Notes: generated from the sequence alone by a model not told the origin. 17,851 nucleotides of DNA from AA29 sp041481445 (GCA_041481445.1 JBGPBV010000137.1:1-17851); one strand, 5' to 3'; counted from the stretch's first letter, positions 1 to 7,572 are shown. Made by a program: numbers and translations.

Positions 1-64
1 CCCTGGCAAGCCCGAGGACCAGAAGGGCGATCGCTCCGAGCAGAAGCCGCGTGCTCCTTCGCAT
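1..64 (-). CDS. N-terminus of an exported protein, cut by the left edge
   Basis: Reading leftwards from an ATG at 64-62 gives 21 residues, MRRSTRLLLGAIALLVLGLA then R: a basic n-region (RR, R) followed by a hydrophobic core, the shape of a Sec signal peptide or membrane anchor. A GGAG lies about nine bases upstream of the ATG. The mature part is outside the window, so no function can be given. The gene is divergent from the repeat protein starting at 189 and would overlap the longer GTG-51 reading of that gene, which argues for the shorter start there. A chance open frame is possible because only 64 bases are visible. Confidence 0.55.
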   Translation of the reverse strand, partial: MRRSTRLLLGAIALLVLGLAR

Positions 65-129
65 ACCTGATGACTCCAAGCGCCAAGCCCCCAAATCTTC
101 CAAAGCAGACTCCAAGAGCGGCCCTCGGC

Positions 130-158
130 TTGACCGCTCGTGCTCCGCCGGTGACAAT
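130..158 (+). promoter_or_regulatory. Candidate sigma70-type promoter of the repeat protein
   Basis: TTGACC at 130-135 (five of six bases of the -35 consensus) is followed after 17 bases by GACAAT at 153-158 (four of six of the -10 consensus). Transcription would begin near 165, just upstream of the AGGAG at 178-182 and the CTG start at 189, and downstream of the alternative GTG at 51. Found by eye; weak -10. Confidence 0.35.
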
Positions 159-177
159 CAGGATCTTCCTTCCCCAC

Positions 178-182
178 AGGAG
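178..182 (+). promoter_or_regulatory. Ribosome binding site that decides a CTG start
   Basis: AGGAG, six bases before the CTG at 189-191. The peptide beginning there (LKNPLPALVLSLVSASAAQA, with initiator Met in place of L) is a good Sec signal peptide ending in an AxA-type site. The 46 codons between GTG 51 and this point encode a polar, Ser/Lys-rich stretch unlike an exported N-terminus, and GTG 51 has no Shine-Dalgarno before it. Confidence 0.5.
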
Positions 183-188
183 TCCACG

Positions 189-2036
189 CTGAAGAATCCC
201 CTGCCCGCGCTCGTCCTCTCCCTGGTGTCCGCTTCCGCCGCTCAGGCCCAGCTCGCCGCCGGCCCAGAGTTTCACGTCAACACCTATACGACCGATGGCC
301 AGTACTCCCCGGCCGTGGCGTCCGACGGGAGCGGCAACTTCGTCGTCGTCTGGACGAGCCAGGCCGGGCAGGACGGGGACCTGACCGGTGTCTTCGGCCA
401 GCGCTACAACGCGGCGGGCGTGCCGCAGGGCCCGGAGTTCCGGGTCAACACCTACACCACGCAGCAGCAGTTGGCTCCCGCCATTGCTTCCGACGCCAAC
501 GGCAACTTCGTGGTGGCATGGGCGAGCTACCAGGATCCCGACGCCGCGTACTTCACATTGGGGATCTATGCCCAGCGATTCGATGCGCAAGGCGCTCCCC
601 TGGGTGGCGAGTTCCGCGTCAACACCTATACCAGCCACAACCAGCACACGGTGGCGGTGGGGATGGATGCGAGCGGCAATTTCGTCGTCACCTGGGAGAG
701 CGATTTCCAGGCCGACCAGATCGACCTCTTCGGCCAGCGCTTCGACGCGGCGGGAGTCCCGCAAGGAAGCGAATTCCAGGTCAACACCTACACGACGGGA
801 TTCCAGCAGGTCCCCTCCGTCGCGGTCGTCCCCGCCGGGAACTTCCTCGTCGTCTGGCAGAGCGAGTCCCAGGACGGGAGCCAGGGCGGGATCTTCGGCC
901 GGTGCTTCACCGCGGCCGGGGTCCCCCAGGGCGCGGAGTTCCGTGTGAACTCCACTACGGCGGGCAACCAGCTCTCCGGCGCAGCGGCCGCGGGCGGGAA
1001 TGGCAAGTTCGTCGTCGTCTGGGGGAGCCCGGACGGTGATGCCTATGGGATCTTCGGCCAACGGCTCGACAGCGGGTGCGCGCCGGAAGGACCCGAGTTC
1101 CCGATCAACACCTACACCACGTTCCAGCAGCTCCATGCCCGGGTGGCTGCCGACGGCGCCGGCAACTTCACTGTCGCCTGGGACAGCTTCCCCCAGGAGA
1201 TCTACGGCTACGGCGTATTCGCCCGCCGGTTCGCGGCGTCGGGCCTGGCCGTGACCTCCGAGTTCCACGTCAATTCCTACACGTTGGGCAATCAGAAGTT
1301 CCCCGCCGTCGCCGTCGACCCCGACGGCGACTTCATCGTCGTCTGGGCGGGCGACGGGCAGAACGACACCCTCGGCGGCGTGTTCGGCCAGCGCTACGGG
1401 GACCTCATCTTCGAGGACGGCTTCGACTCCGACAGCCTCGTCCATTGGTCGTCGTCCTCCACCGACGGCGGCGACCTGCGGACCAGCGCCGCATCCGCCA
1501 TGGCCGGCACCAGCCGGGGGTTGCGGGCCCGCGTCAACGACACGAATCCCCTTTTCGTCGAGGACGACACGCCAAACGCGGAGAACCGGTACCGCGTCCG
1601 GTTCTACTTCGACACCAACGCCTTCGACCCCGGCGAGGCCAGCGGCCATTTCCGTACGCGCCTGTTCTTCGCCCAGGGATCGGGCTTCCGCCTGGTCACG
1701 ATCGTGCTCAAGCGGCAGGGCGGCGCCTACTCCGTGGAGGCGCGCGTGCGCAGCAACAGCGGGGCCCGCATCGACACCGGCTTCAAGCCCATCACCGACG
1801 GACCCCATTTCCTGGAGTTCGACTGGCAGCGGGCCACGGCGCCCGCCGCGCTCGACGGCGCGCTGGAGCTCTGGATCGACGACGTGTCGGTGGCCACCCT
1901 GGCCGGGATCGACAACGACGCCTTCGGTGTCGACCAGGGCCGGCTGGGCGCGCTGAGCGTGAAGGTCGGGGCGGCGGGCACGCTGTTCTTCGACCAGTTC
2001 GAGTCGCGGCGCCTGGCCCACATCGGCCCGGAGTGA
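189..2036 (+). CDS. Secreted protein: seven EFxVNTYT/GNFVVVW repeats plus a lectin-like C-terminal domain
   Basis: About 615 residues if started at CTG 189; a longer in-frame GTG at 51 exists but has no ribosome site and would put the signal peptide internally. Residues 1-20 form a signal peptide (cleavage near AQA). Residues ~25-405 are seven repeats of 49-58 residues, each opening with EFxVNTYT, then a GNFVVVW-like core and a GVFGQRF-like end followed by GxPxG. Seven four-strand units would suit a seven-bladed beta-propeller, which is inference. Residues ~406-615 begin with FEDGFDSDSL and look like a concanavalin/LamG-type beta sandwich with alternating strands. There is no catalytic motif, LPXTG or membrane anchor, so the protein is probably released or surface-attached by binding. 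Similar repeats occur in uncharacterised exported proteins of soil bacteria (general knowledge). It ends 5 bp from the end of the convergent glucosidase gene. Ligand unknown. Confidence 0.75.
   Translation: MKNPLPALVLSLVSASAAQAQLAAGPEFHVNTYTTDGQYSPAVASDGSGNFVVVWTSQAGQDGDLTGVFGQRYNAAGVPQGPEFRVNTYTTQQQLAPAIASDANGNFVVAWASYQDPDAAYFTLGIYAQRFDAQGAPLGGEFRVNTYTSHNQHTVAVGMDASGNFVVTWESDFQADQIDLFGQRFDAAGVPQGSEFQVNTYTTGFQQVPSVAVVPAGNFLVVWQSESQDGSQGGIFGRCFTAAGVPQGAEFRVNSTTAGNQLSGAAAAGGNGKFVVVWGSPDGDAYGIFGQRLDSGCAPEGPEFPINTYTTFQQLHARVAADGAGNFTVAWDSFPQEIYGYGVFARRFAASGLAVTSEFHVNSYTLGNQKFPAVAVDPDGDFIVVWAGDGQNDTLGGVFGQRYGDLIFEDGFDSDSLVHWSSSSTDGGDLRTSAASAMAGTSRGLRARVNDTNPLFVEDDTPNAENRYRVRFYFDTNAFDPGEASGHFRTRLFFAQGSGFRLVTIVLKRQGGAYSVEARVRSNSGARIDTGFKPITDGPHFLEFDWQRATAPAALDGALELWIDDVSVATLAGIDNDAFGVDQGRLGALSVKVGAAGTLFFDQFESRRLAHIGPE
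261..1403 (+). repeat. Seven in-frame tandem coding repeats of ~150-174 bp
   Basis: Units start at about 261, 429, 603, 765, 930, 1089 and 1254, with lengths 168, 174, 162, 165, 159, 165 and ~150 bp, all multiples of three. Recurring elements are GAGTTCCGxGTCAACACCTA, GGCAACTTCGTCGTCGTCTGG-like and TTCGGCCAGCGCT. Repeat 5 is the most diverged (NSTTAGNQ, and a shortened loop before GIFGQRL), and repeats 4-5 carry odd Cys residues at their ends (FGRCFTAAG, LDSGCAPEG). The pattern points to internal duplication followed by divergence. Confidence 0.85.
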
Positions 2037-2041
2037 ACGTC

Positions 2042-3811
2042 CTACTTCCGGTTCAGCTCCAGCACCACCGCCTGGTAGGGCGCGAGCTCGACCTGCGTCG
2101 CCTGCACCGGTGACGCCTCCAGGTTGTTGAGCAGCACCTTCCCGGCCGCCTGCCCCGCGGGTATCGCGGTGCGCCCGCCTGACGCGCTGAAGCTCAAGGC
2201 GACCATCAGGCGGCGCCCGTCCAGGCTCCGCGTGTACGCGAAGACGTCCGGGTTGTCGCGGTCGAGCAGCTGGTAGGCTCCGTACACTAGGACCGGCTCG
2301 GACTTGCGCAGTCTCACCAGGCGCCGGAAGTAGCTCAGCACGGAATCCGGGAGCTTCTCCTCCGCCTCGACGTTGACGCGCACGGAGTCCGGGTTCACGC
2401 GGATCCAGGGCGCCGCCGTGCTGAAGCCCGCGTTGGCGCCGGCCGTCCACTGCATCGGCGTGCGCCCGTTGTCGCGGCTCACCTCGGCCTGGGCGGCCAG
2501 GAAGCCCGCCAGGTCGCCGCCCTCCCGTGCGAGCCGCTTGTAGTAGTTGATGGTCTGGAGGTCGCGGTAGTCGCCGATCTCGCGGAAGCGGATGTTCGCC
2601 ATCCCGAGCTCGTCGCCGTAGTAGACGTAGGGGGTGGCGCGCATGGTCAGCAGCAGCGTGAGCAGCATCCTTGCCGACGCCACGCGATATGGCGGCGTGT
2701 CGTTCCCGTAGCGGCTCAGCATGCGGCTCTGGTCGTGGTTGCCCAGGTAGACCGTGCCCCAGCCCTTGTTCTCGAACACCCGGTCCCAGCGCGTGAAGAC
2801 GTCCTTCAGGTCGGGGAGCCTGCGGTTGCCGGGGTCGGGGTACATGAAGTCGCCCTTCCGGCGTCCCCAGTCGGCCACCTCGAAGTGGAAGAACGTCTGC
2901 AGCTCCTTGCGGTCCTCGTCCACGAAGTCGAGCGCGTTTTCGATCGCCACGCCCGCCCCCTCGCCGACCGTCATCACGTCGTACTTGCTCAAGACCTCGC
3001 GGTTCATCTCCTGCAGGTACTCGTGGAGGTGGGGCCCCTTGGCGTAGTACGCCACGTAGTTGCCGCCGTAGCTCGCGGGCAGCGGCGGGAAGCCCGTGTC
3101 CTTGGAGATGAACGGGATCACGTCCATGCGGAAGCCGTCCACGCCCTTGTCGAACCAGAACTTCATCAGGTCGTAGACCTCGCGCCGCAGCTTCGGGTTC
3201 TCCCAGTTGAGGTCGGGCTGCTTGCGGCTGAAGTAGTGGAGGTAGTAGGCGTTGGTGGCCGCGTCGTAGCGCCAGGCGTTGGCCTCCTCGTCGAAGAAGC
3301 TCCAGCGCTTCGCGGGCACGCCCCGCTCGGCCGGCCACCAGTGGTAGTAGTCGCGGTAGGGGTTGTCGCGGCTGGCGCGGCTCTGCTTGAACCACGCGTG
3401 CTCGTCGCTGCTGTGGTTCACGACCAGGTCCATCACCAGCTTGATCCCGCGCTGGTGCATGCCGGCCAGCATGGCGTCGAAGTCGGCCATCGACCCCATC
3501 TGCCGCATGATCGAGCGGTAGTCGCTGATGTCGTAGCCGTTGTCGTCGTTCGGCGACTCGTAGATCGGATTCAGCCAGACGACGTCGACCCCCAGGCTCT
3601 TCACGTAGTCGAGCCGGGAGATGATGCCCTTCAGATCGCCAACGCCGTCGCCGTCGCGGTCCTGGAAGCTGCGCGGGTAGATCTGGTAGACGACGGCCTC
3701 CTTCCACCAGGCCTTCCGGGGGCCATTGGCGCCAGGCACCTGCGGGGCAGAAGCGGCCGAGCACGTGAGGACGGCGAGGGCCAGGGAACCGAACACGAGC
3801 CGTCGGGTCAT
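2042..3811 (-). CDS. Exported GH13 alpha-glucosidase (oligo-1,6-glucosidase type)
   Basis: 589 residues. Starts at ATG 3811-3809 with GGAGG six bases before it. Residues 1-22 form a signal peptide (hydrophobic core then SAASA), so the enzyme should be periplasmic or secreted. The (beta/alpha)8 barrel begins at KEAVVYQIYPRSFQD; DRDGDGVGD (51-59) matches the usual calcium loop. Catalytic regions are visible: DLVVNH (128-133), QPDLNWENP (~198-206), GFRMDVIPFISK with nucleophile Asp230, TVGEGAGV with acid/base Glu284, and GNHDQ with stabiliser Asp360. Val231 next to the nucleophile is the residue associated in this family with alpha-1,6 rather than alpha-1,4 cleavage (isomalto-oligosaccharides, dextran ends; family knowledge). 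The C-terminus forms the usual beta-domain. Most relatives are cytoplasmic, so export is the odd point. Neighbours include no maltose transporter or regulator. Glucosidase call is firm; exact substrate is not. Confidence 0.93.
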   Translation of the reverse strand: MTRRLVFGSLALAVLTCSAASAPQVPGANGPRKAWWKEAVVYQIYPRSFQDRDGDGVGDLKGIISRLDYVKSLGVDVVWLNPIYESPNDDNGYDISDYRSIMRQMGSMADFDAMLAGMHQRGIKLVMDLVVNHSSDEHAWFKQSRASRDNPYRDYYHWWPAERGVPAKRWSFFDEEANAWRYDAATNAYYLHYFSRKQPDLNWENPKLRREVYDLMKFWFDKGVDGFRMDVIPFISKDTGFPPLPASYGGNYVAYYAKGPHLHEYLQEMNREVLSKYDVMTVGEGAGVAIENALDFVDEDRKELQTFFHFEVADWGRRKGDFMYPDPGNRRLPDLKDVFTRWDRVFENKGWGTVYLGNHDQSRMLSRYGNDTPPYRVASARMLLTLLLTMRATPYVYYGDELGMANIRFREIGDYRDLQTINYYKRLAREGGDLAGFLAAQAEVSRDNGRTPMQWTAGANAGFSTAAPWIRVNPDSVRVNVEAEEKLPDSVLSYFRRLVRLRKSEPVLVYGAYQLLDRDNPDVFAYTRSLDGRRLMVALSFSASGGRTAIPAGQAAGKVLLNNLEASPVQATQVELAPYQAVVLELNRK

Positions 3812-3974
3812 CTCGGGCCTCCGGGTTGGCCGCCGCCGTCGGGTCGACTCGCCGCTCTCTGGCGGGGCGGCCCAATCCTGCCACGGTCGGCGGGCCGAGC
3901 GCGAGATTCAAGGTGGCCGCCCGCGTATCCCACGCGAGCTCGTCGATACTGTACGCGAGGAGACGGGAGGTCGG
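3812..3974. promoter_or_regulatory. Divergent intergenic region between the glucosidase and CHI-like genes
   Basis: This 163-bp gap separates two divergent starts and must hold both promoters. On the plus strand GATACT at 3945-3950 could serve as a -10 box for the CHI-like gene, with GGGAGG at 3965-3970 as ribosome site, but no good -35 is seen. On the minus strand only the GGAGG (CCTCC at 3818-3822) is clear. No operator-like palindrome was recognised. Confidence 0.3.
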
Positions 3975-4547
3975 GTGAGACCGTGGCGGTGTGCGGCGTT
4001 GCTTCTCTCGACGTCGGTCGTCGCGAGTGCGGCGGATGTCGCGGGCATCAAGCTGGACGAGCGCACGAAGCTCGGCGCGTCCGAGCTGGTCCTGAACGGC
4101 GCCGGGTTGCGCAAGAGGCTGCTCTTCAAGGTGTACGTCGCGGGCCTCTACCTCCCTGCGAAGAGGAGGTCGCCGGCGGAGGTGTTCGCGCTCGCCGGTC
4201 CCAAGCGGGCCAGCATCACGTTGATGAGGAGCCTCCCGGCGCAGGACCTCGTCGACGCGTTGAAGGATGGCATCTTCGACAACAGCTCGCCGGAGGAGCG
4301 GCAAGTGCTGACGGAACGCGTCGACGGGCTGGCCGCGAATCTGCTGTCACTTCGACAAGGCAACAAGGGCGACGTCATTACCGTCGACTGGCTGCCCGAT
4401 GTGGGAACGGTCGTGACCCTGAACGGCGAGGTGAGAGGCCAGTCAATCCCTGGCTATGACCTCTACCGCGGGTTGCTGAGGGTCTGGCTGGGGAACCGTC
4501 CGGCCAGCGCCGGCCTCAAGAGGGCTCTGCTCGGCGACAAGGACTGA
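3975..4547 (+). CDS. Exported chalcone-isomerase-like domain protein
   Basis: 190 residues from GTG 3975, preceded by GGGAGG four bases upstream. The open frame extends further 5', but that part runs through the promoter region and has no signal peptide. Residues 1-20 form a Sec signal (ALLLSTSVVASA). The mature part carries the hallmarks of bacterial chalcone-isomerase-like proteins (Chalcone_3 type): LNGAGLRKRLLFKVYVAGLY at ~40-59, a middle SITLMRSLPAQDLVDALKDG, and an end with GYDLYRGLLRVWLGNRP followed by LKRALLG. Length is typical. These proteins share the chalcone isomerase / fatty-acid-binding fold but lack a proven enzyme activity in bacteria; binding of a hydrophobic ligand in the periplasm is plausible inference. 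It stands alone, divergent from the glucosidase and convergent with the oxidase gene. Confidence 0.85.
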   Translation: MRPWRCAALLLSTSVVASAADVAGIKLDERTKLGASELVLNGAGLRKRLLFKVYVAGLYLPAKRRSPAEVFALAGPKRASITLMRSLPAQDLVDALKDGIFDNSSPEERQVLTERVDGLAANLLSLRQGNKGDVITVDWLPDVGTVVTLNGEVRGQSIPGYDLYRGLLRVWLGNRPASAGLKRALLGDKD

Positions 4548-4617
4548 GGCGCCGCCCCGACATCCCAGGGCCCCCGCGCCGACGATCGAAATGGGGCCTC
4601 GGCGGCCGGGAGTCCGA

Positions 4618-7506
4618 TCAGGGGCAGACCGTGCCCACGACCTTGCCGGTGCCCTCCTCGTCGTGGCCGTGGGCGTCGTAGTGCTTGACCTTGACCACCA
4701 CGATGGCGACGGTGTTGCCGATGATGTCTTCGTGGTGGTGGTGGAGCTCCTTGATCGAGCTCGAGACCAGCACCCCCATGTACTTCGGCACCGTGGCCGG
4801 CTCGTCGTCGTCGTCGTGGTCCGCTCCGTGGTGTCCGTGCCCGTCGTCCGGGCCGAGCTCGGCGCCGCCCCACCAATGGTGATGGTCGTCGTGGTCGAAG
4901 ATCTTCCAGGTGGTGCCGCACGCGGGGGGCGTGCCGGGATGGGGGACGAACCCCTCGAAGTCCTCCGGCGCCTTGCCGCCGCTCAGGATGTTCTTCTTCC
5001 GCCAGTGCTCGTCGAAGAAGGTGACGTCGTTGCCCGGCACGTTGTTCACATCACCGATCACGAACGCGCCCCGCTTCGGGAACGCGTAGAGGAGGATGGT
5101 CACGGAGGCGGAGCCCACGCCGCCGTCGTCGTCGGTGACGGTGACGACGATCGTCTCGTTGCCGCCGGCCGTGTACGTGTGCGTGCCGCTGCACGTCCCG
5201 GAGCCCGCCGCCTCCGCCACGGTGCCCGCGGTCGTGGTCGTGTCGCCCCAGTTGATCGAGCAGGTGTGGGTGTCGCCGGTGCCGGGGTCCGTGAACGGCG
5301 CGGTCAGGTGCACGGGGACGGACTGGAGGTGCGCGCCCGCCGTCGGGCTGGTGATGGAGACCGAGGGGGCGACGTTGGCGACCTTGAGCGCGAACAAGGC
5401 CTGATCCTTGCGGCCCCCGGCGTCGGTGGCGGTGACGTAGACGAGCTGGTTGTTGGCGGGCCCGTCCGTGGTGGTGTAGTTCCAGGTCCAGTTCCCGCCG
5501 CCGCCGTCGGTGACGGTGCCGACCGACGCCGAATACGTCACGGCATCGCCGTCCGGGTCGTGCGAGGTCCCGCTCATGGTCGCGGCGTCACCCTCGTTCA
5601 CCGCCACCGAGGTCGCGGCCGCGTTGACGTAGGGCCGCTCGTTTCCATCCGGCGCCACCACGTCGAACTCCGAGATCATCCCCAGCGTCGCGTGGAAGAA
5701 GATGTGGCAGTGGAAGACCCAGCGGCCCAGGCCGCCTCCGGGCGTCACCCCGTCCATGAGGGGCCGGTCCTCGAGCTTCACGCGGAACTTGAGCTTGTAC
5801 TTGGCGGGGACGTCCACGTTGTCCTTGAACTCGTGGTAGGGCCAGATGTAGGGGGGCTTCGTGCCGTCCCCGTCCCCGGGATCGCTGTCGGTCAGGCTGA
5901 TGGGCTGGATGGAGAAGCCGTGGAGATGGAACGGATGGTGCGCGGCGCTGATGTTCGTGACGGTCAGCTCGAGCCGATCGCCGAGCTTGGCGTAGCGCGC
6001 GGAGCCGCCGTGCGGGACCGCCGTGTAGTCCCCCGGGAAGTCGTGGGAGCCGAATATGCCGTCGATGTTCGGCCCGTTGCGGAGCTGGATGTCCTGCGCC
6101 GACATCCCTGTCTTGGCCGGGGTGAAGGTGCTGGGGTCGAGGAGGGTGCCGGTGGGAGCGCCGATGACGGGCACGAGATCCCCGGTCATCGCGCGCAGGG
6201 CCGCGCCGGCCGCGATCGCGTAGGGAGTGCCCGCGGTGCCGACGACCCTGAAGTGGGCCACGGGGACGGTCGGGATGTTCGAGTACCCCATCCCCGTGCG
6301 CTGCATGTCCTCCGTCCAGAGGGTGAGGACGCCGGTGGCGGCGGCGGGGATGGCGGCCACGACGTCGGAGCGGTCGCCCGGGTCGAGCTGGATCTCTCCG
6401 GAATCGATCTTCGTGTTGTACCCCGCGATGATGCCGCCCTCGGTGACGGCGTTGTCGAGCAGCCCGCCCTGGCCCCCGATCTTGACCAGGGGGATCTGCG
6501 TGCCCGCGTCGTCGGTGAGGCGGAGGCGGAAGAAGCGGATGGTGGCGGTGTTGCCGAGCCGGAGGCGCAGCCCTTGCCCGGCCTGGACGTCGTAGGTCTC
6601 CGCCCCTGCGTCGAGCGCCCCCGGGGCGGCGGGGGTTCCCGCCCGGCCGCCGACGTTCTTGCCGTTGGTGAGCACGGTCTGCCCTTCGTTCTCGCGCCCG
6701 CCGGTGTTCTGCTGGATGTTGGGGATGTCGCCGGCGGCGAACGCGCCCCGCGCCATGCCGTCCTCGTCCACGGCGCTCGTCTCGCACAGGCTCACCGGCG
6801 GCGTCCCCTGGTCGGGCAACGGCCCGCCGCCGATCCACGGCGCCGAGGCGGGATAGGTGCGCGCGTCGTTGCCGCCGGGGGTCTTGCACACGGTGACGTC
6901 GCTGAGAGCCAGGGTCAGGGTCTGGGCCGCGGACGGAATGACGCCGGCGGCCTGGAGGGCGGCCTCGTTCGGGTCGGTGACGACGATGGGCCCATAGAGG
7001 CCCTTGAAGACCTGGTTCGTCGACGAGTGATGATGGGGGTGGTACCAGAAGATCCCCGGGCGCGTGACGCGGAACTTGTAGAGGAACCTGGCCCCCGGCG
7101 CGACCTGGTTCTGCGTGAGCGGCGTGCCGTCGCTGGCATTGGCGAGCTCGATGCCGTGCCAGTGGATGCCGGTCGGCCGGTCGAGGTTGTTCTTGAAGTG
7201 GACGATGACGGTATCGCCGACCTTGAGGTTGAACGCCGGTCCCGGGAGCTGCCCGTTGAACGTCTGCACGTTGGCCATCACGCCGTTGCCGACGTCGACC
7301 GTCGCCTCGTCGGCCACGATCGTCGTCTCCACGATGTTGGGATCGGGGTTGGTGTCGACGATGAGGGGGACGCTGTACGGATCTCCGCCGGACGTGGCCC
7401 GCGCCGGCCTGGTCAAGCGGACGGCGACGAAGACGAGGAGCGCGGCCACGATCGCCGCCGCTGCCCCCGTGAGGTAGCGGTGTCGCAGCCAAAGACGGAG
7501 AGCCAT
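4618..7506 (-). CDS. Multicopper oxidase with Ig/PKD domains and a His/Asp-rich C-terminal module
   Basis: 962 residues. Starts at ATG 7506-7504 behind a near-perfect AGGAGGT. Residues ~12-31 are a hydrophobic signal or anchor. The three-cupredoxin oxidase spans ~45-620 and all copper motifs are present: HWHG (115-118), WYHPHHH (154-160), HHPFHLHG (523-530) and HCHIFFHATLGM (599-610). Type 1 ligands are H524, C600, H605 and axial M610; the remaining His pairs form the trinuclear site. It should couple oxidation of a substrate (Cu(I), Mn(II), Fe(II) or a phenol) to reduction of O2 in the envelope. After it come an Ig-like domain (~625-712), a PKD-like domain (~713-808, with NWGD and VTVTDDDGG), and a 150-residue C-terminal module bearing DHDDHHH (871-877), a DDGHGHHGADHDDDDE stretch (887-902), LHHHHED (921-927) and KHYDAHGHDEE (941-951). 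It is the last gene of the copper set, 162 bp after the CopC-CopD gene. Substrate cannot be read from sequence. Confidence 0.93.
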   Translation of the reverse strand: MALRLWLRHRYLTGAAAAIVAALLVFVAVRLTRPARATSGGDPYSVPLIVDTNPDPNIVETTIVADEATVDVGNGVMANVQTFNGQLPGPAFNLKVGDTVIVHFKNNLDRPTGIHWHGIELANASDGTPLTQNQVAPGARFLYKFRVTRPGIFWYHPHHHSSTNQVFKGLYGPIVVTDPNEAALQAAGVIPSAAQTLTLALSDVTVCKTPGGNDARTYPASAPWIGGGPLPDQGTPPVSLCETSAVDEDGMARGAFAAGDIPNIQQNTGGRENEGQTVLTNGKNVGGRAGTPAAPGALDAGAETYDVQAGQGLRLRLGNTATIRFFRLRLTDDAGTQIPLVKIGGQGGLLDNAVTEGGIIAGYNTKIDSGEIQLDPGDRSDVVAAIPAAATGVLTLWTEDMQRTGMGYSNIPTVPVAHFRVVGTAGTPYAIAAGAALRAMTGDLVPVIGAPTGTLLDPSTFTPAKTGMSAQDIQLRNGPNIDGIFGSHDFPGDYTAVPHGGSARYAKLGDRLELTVTNISAAHHPFHLHGFSIQPISLTDSDPGDGDGTKPPYIWPYHEFKDNVDVPAKYKLKFRVKLEDRPLMDGVTPGGGLGRWVFHCHIFFHATLGMISEFDVVAPDGNERPYVNAAATSVAVNEGDAATMSGTSHDPDGDAVTYSASVGTVTDGGGGNWTWNYTTTDGPANNQLVYVTATDAGGRKDQALFALKVANVAPSVSITSPTAGAHLQSVPVHLTAPFTDPGTGDTHTCSINWGDTTTTAGTVAEAAGSGTCSGTHTYTAGGNETIVVTVTDDDGGVGSASVTILLYAFPKRGAFVIGDVNNVPGNDVTFFDEHWRKKNILSGGKAPEDFEGFVPHPGTPPACGTTWKIFDHDDHHHWWGGAELGPDDGHGHHGADHDDDDEPATVPKYMGVLVSSSIKELHHHHEDIIGNTVAIVVVKVKHYDAHGHDEEGTGKVVGTVCP

Positions 7507-7541
7507 CTCAACCTCCTGTGCGGAACGGTCAGGCCTTTGGT

Positions 7542-7572
7542 GGGGAACCCGCGTCTCGGGGAAGAACCCGCG
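7542..7572. repeat. Short direct repeat in the oxidase leader
   Basis: GGGGAACCCGCG at 7542-7553 and GGGGAAGAACCCGCG at 7558-7572 are near-identical apart from a 3-base insertion and lie four bases apart. They sit in the putative 5' leader of the oxidase mRNA, between the candidate promoter (7620-7648) and the start codon. They could be a regulator site or chance in GC-rich DNA. Confidence 0.3.

Noticed and set aside
189..1403. BNR/Asp-box sialidase or YVTN repeats in the secreted repeat protein
   Set aside because: The SDGSGNFVVVW core does not match the S-x-D-x-G-x-x-W spacing, and no YVTN motif or sialidase catalytic residues are visible.
2735..4459. A 574-codon plus-strand open frame across the glucosidase start and the CHI-like gene
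   Set aside because: It is antisense to the conserved GH13 barrel and out of frame with the CHI-like protein; low-complexity composition and no ribosome site.
4548..4617. Possible bidirectional terminator between the CHI-like and oxidase genes
   Set aside because: Only short imperfect stems are seen (for example CGCCGA with TCGGCG, loop about 16 bases) and there is no T-tract; not better than chance at this GC content.
4640..4900. GTCGTC / GTGGTGGTG runs suggesting a DNA microsatellite
   Set aside because: They are codons for the Asp and His runs of the oxidase tail read on the minus strand, with mixed synonymous codons, so they are explained by the protein.
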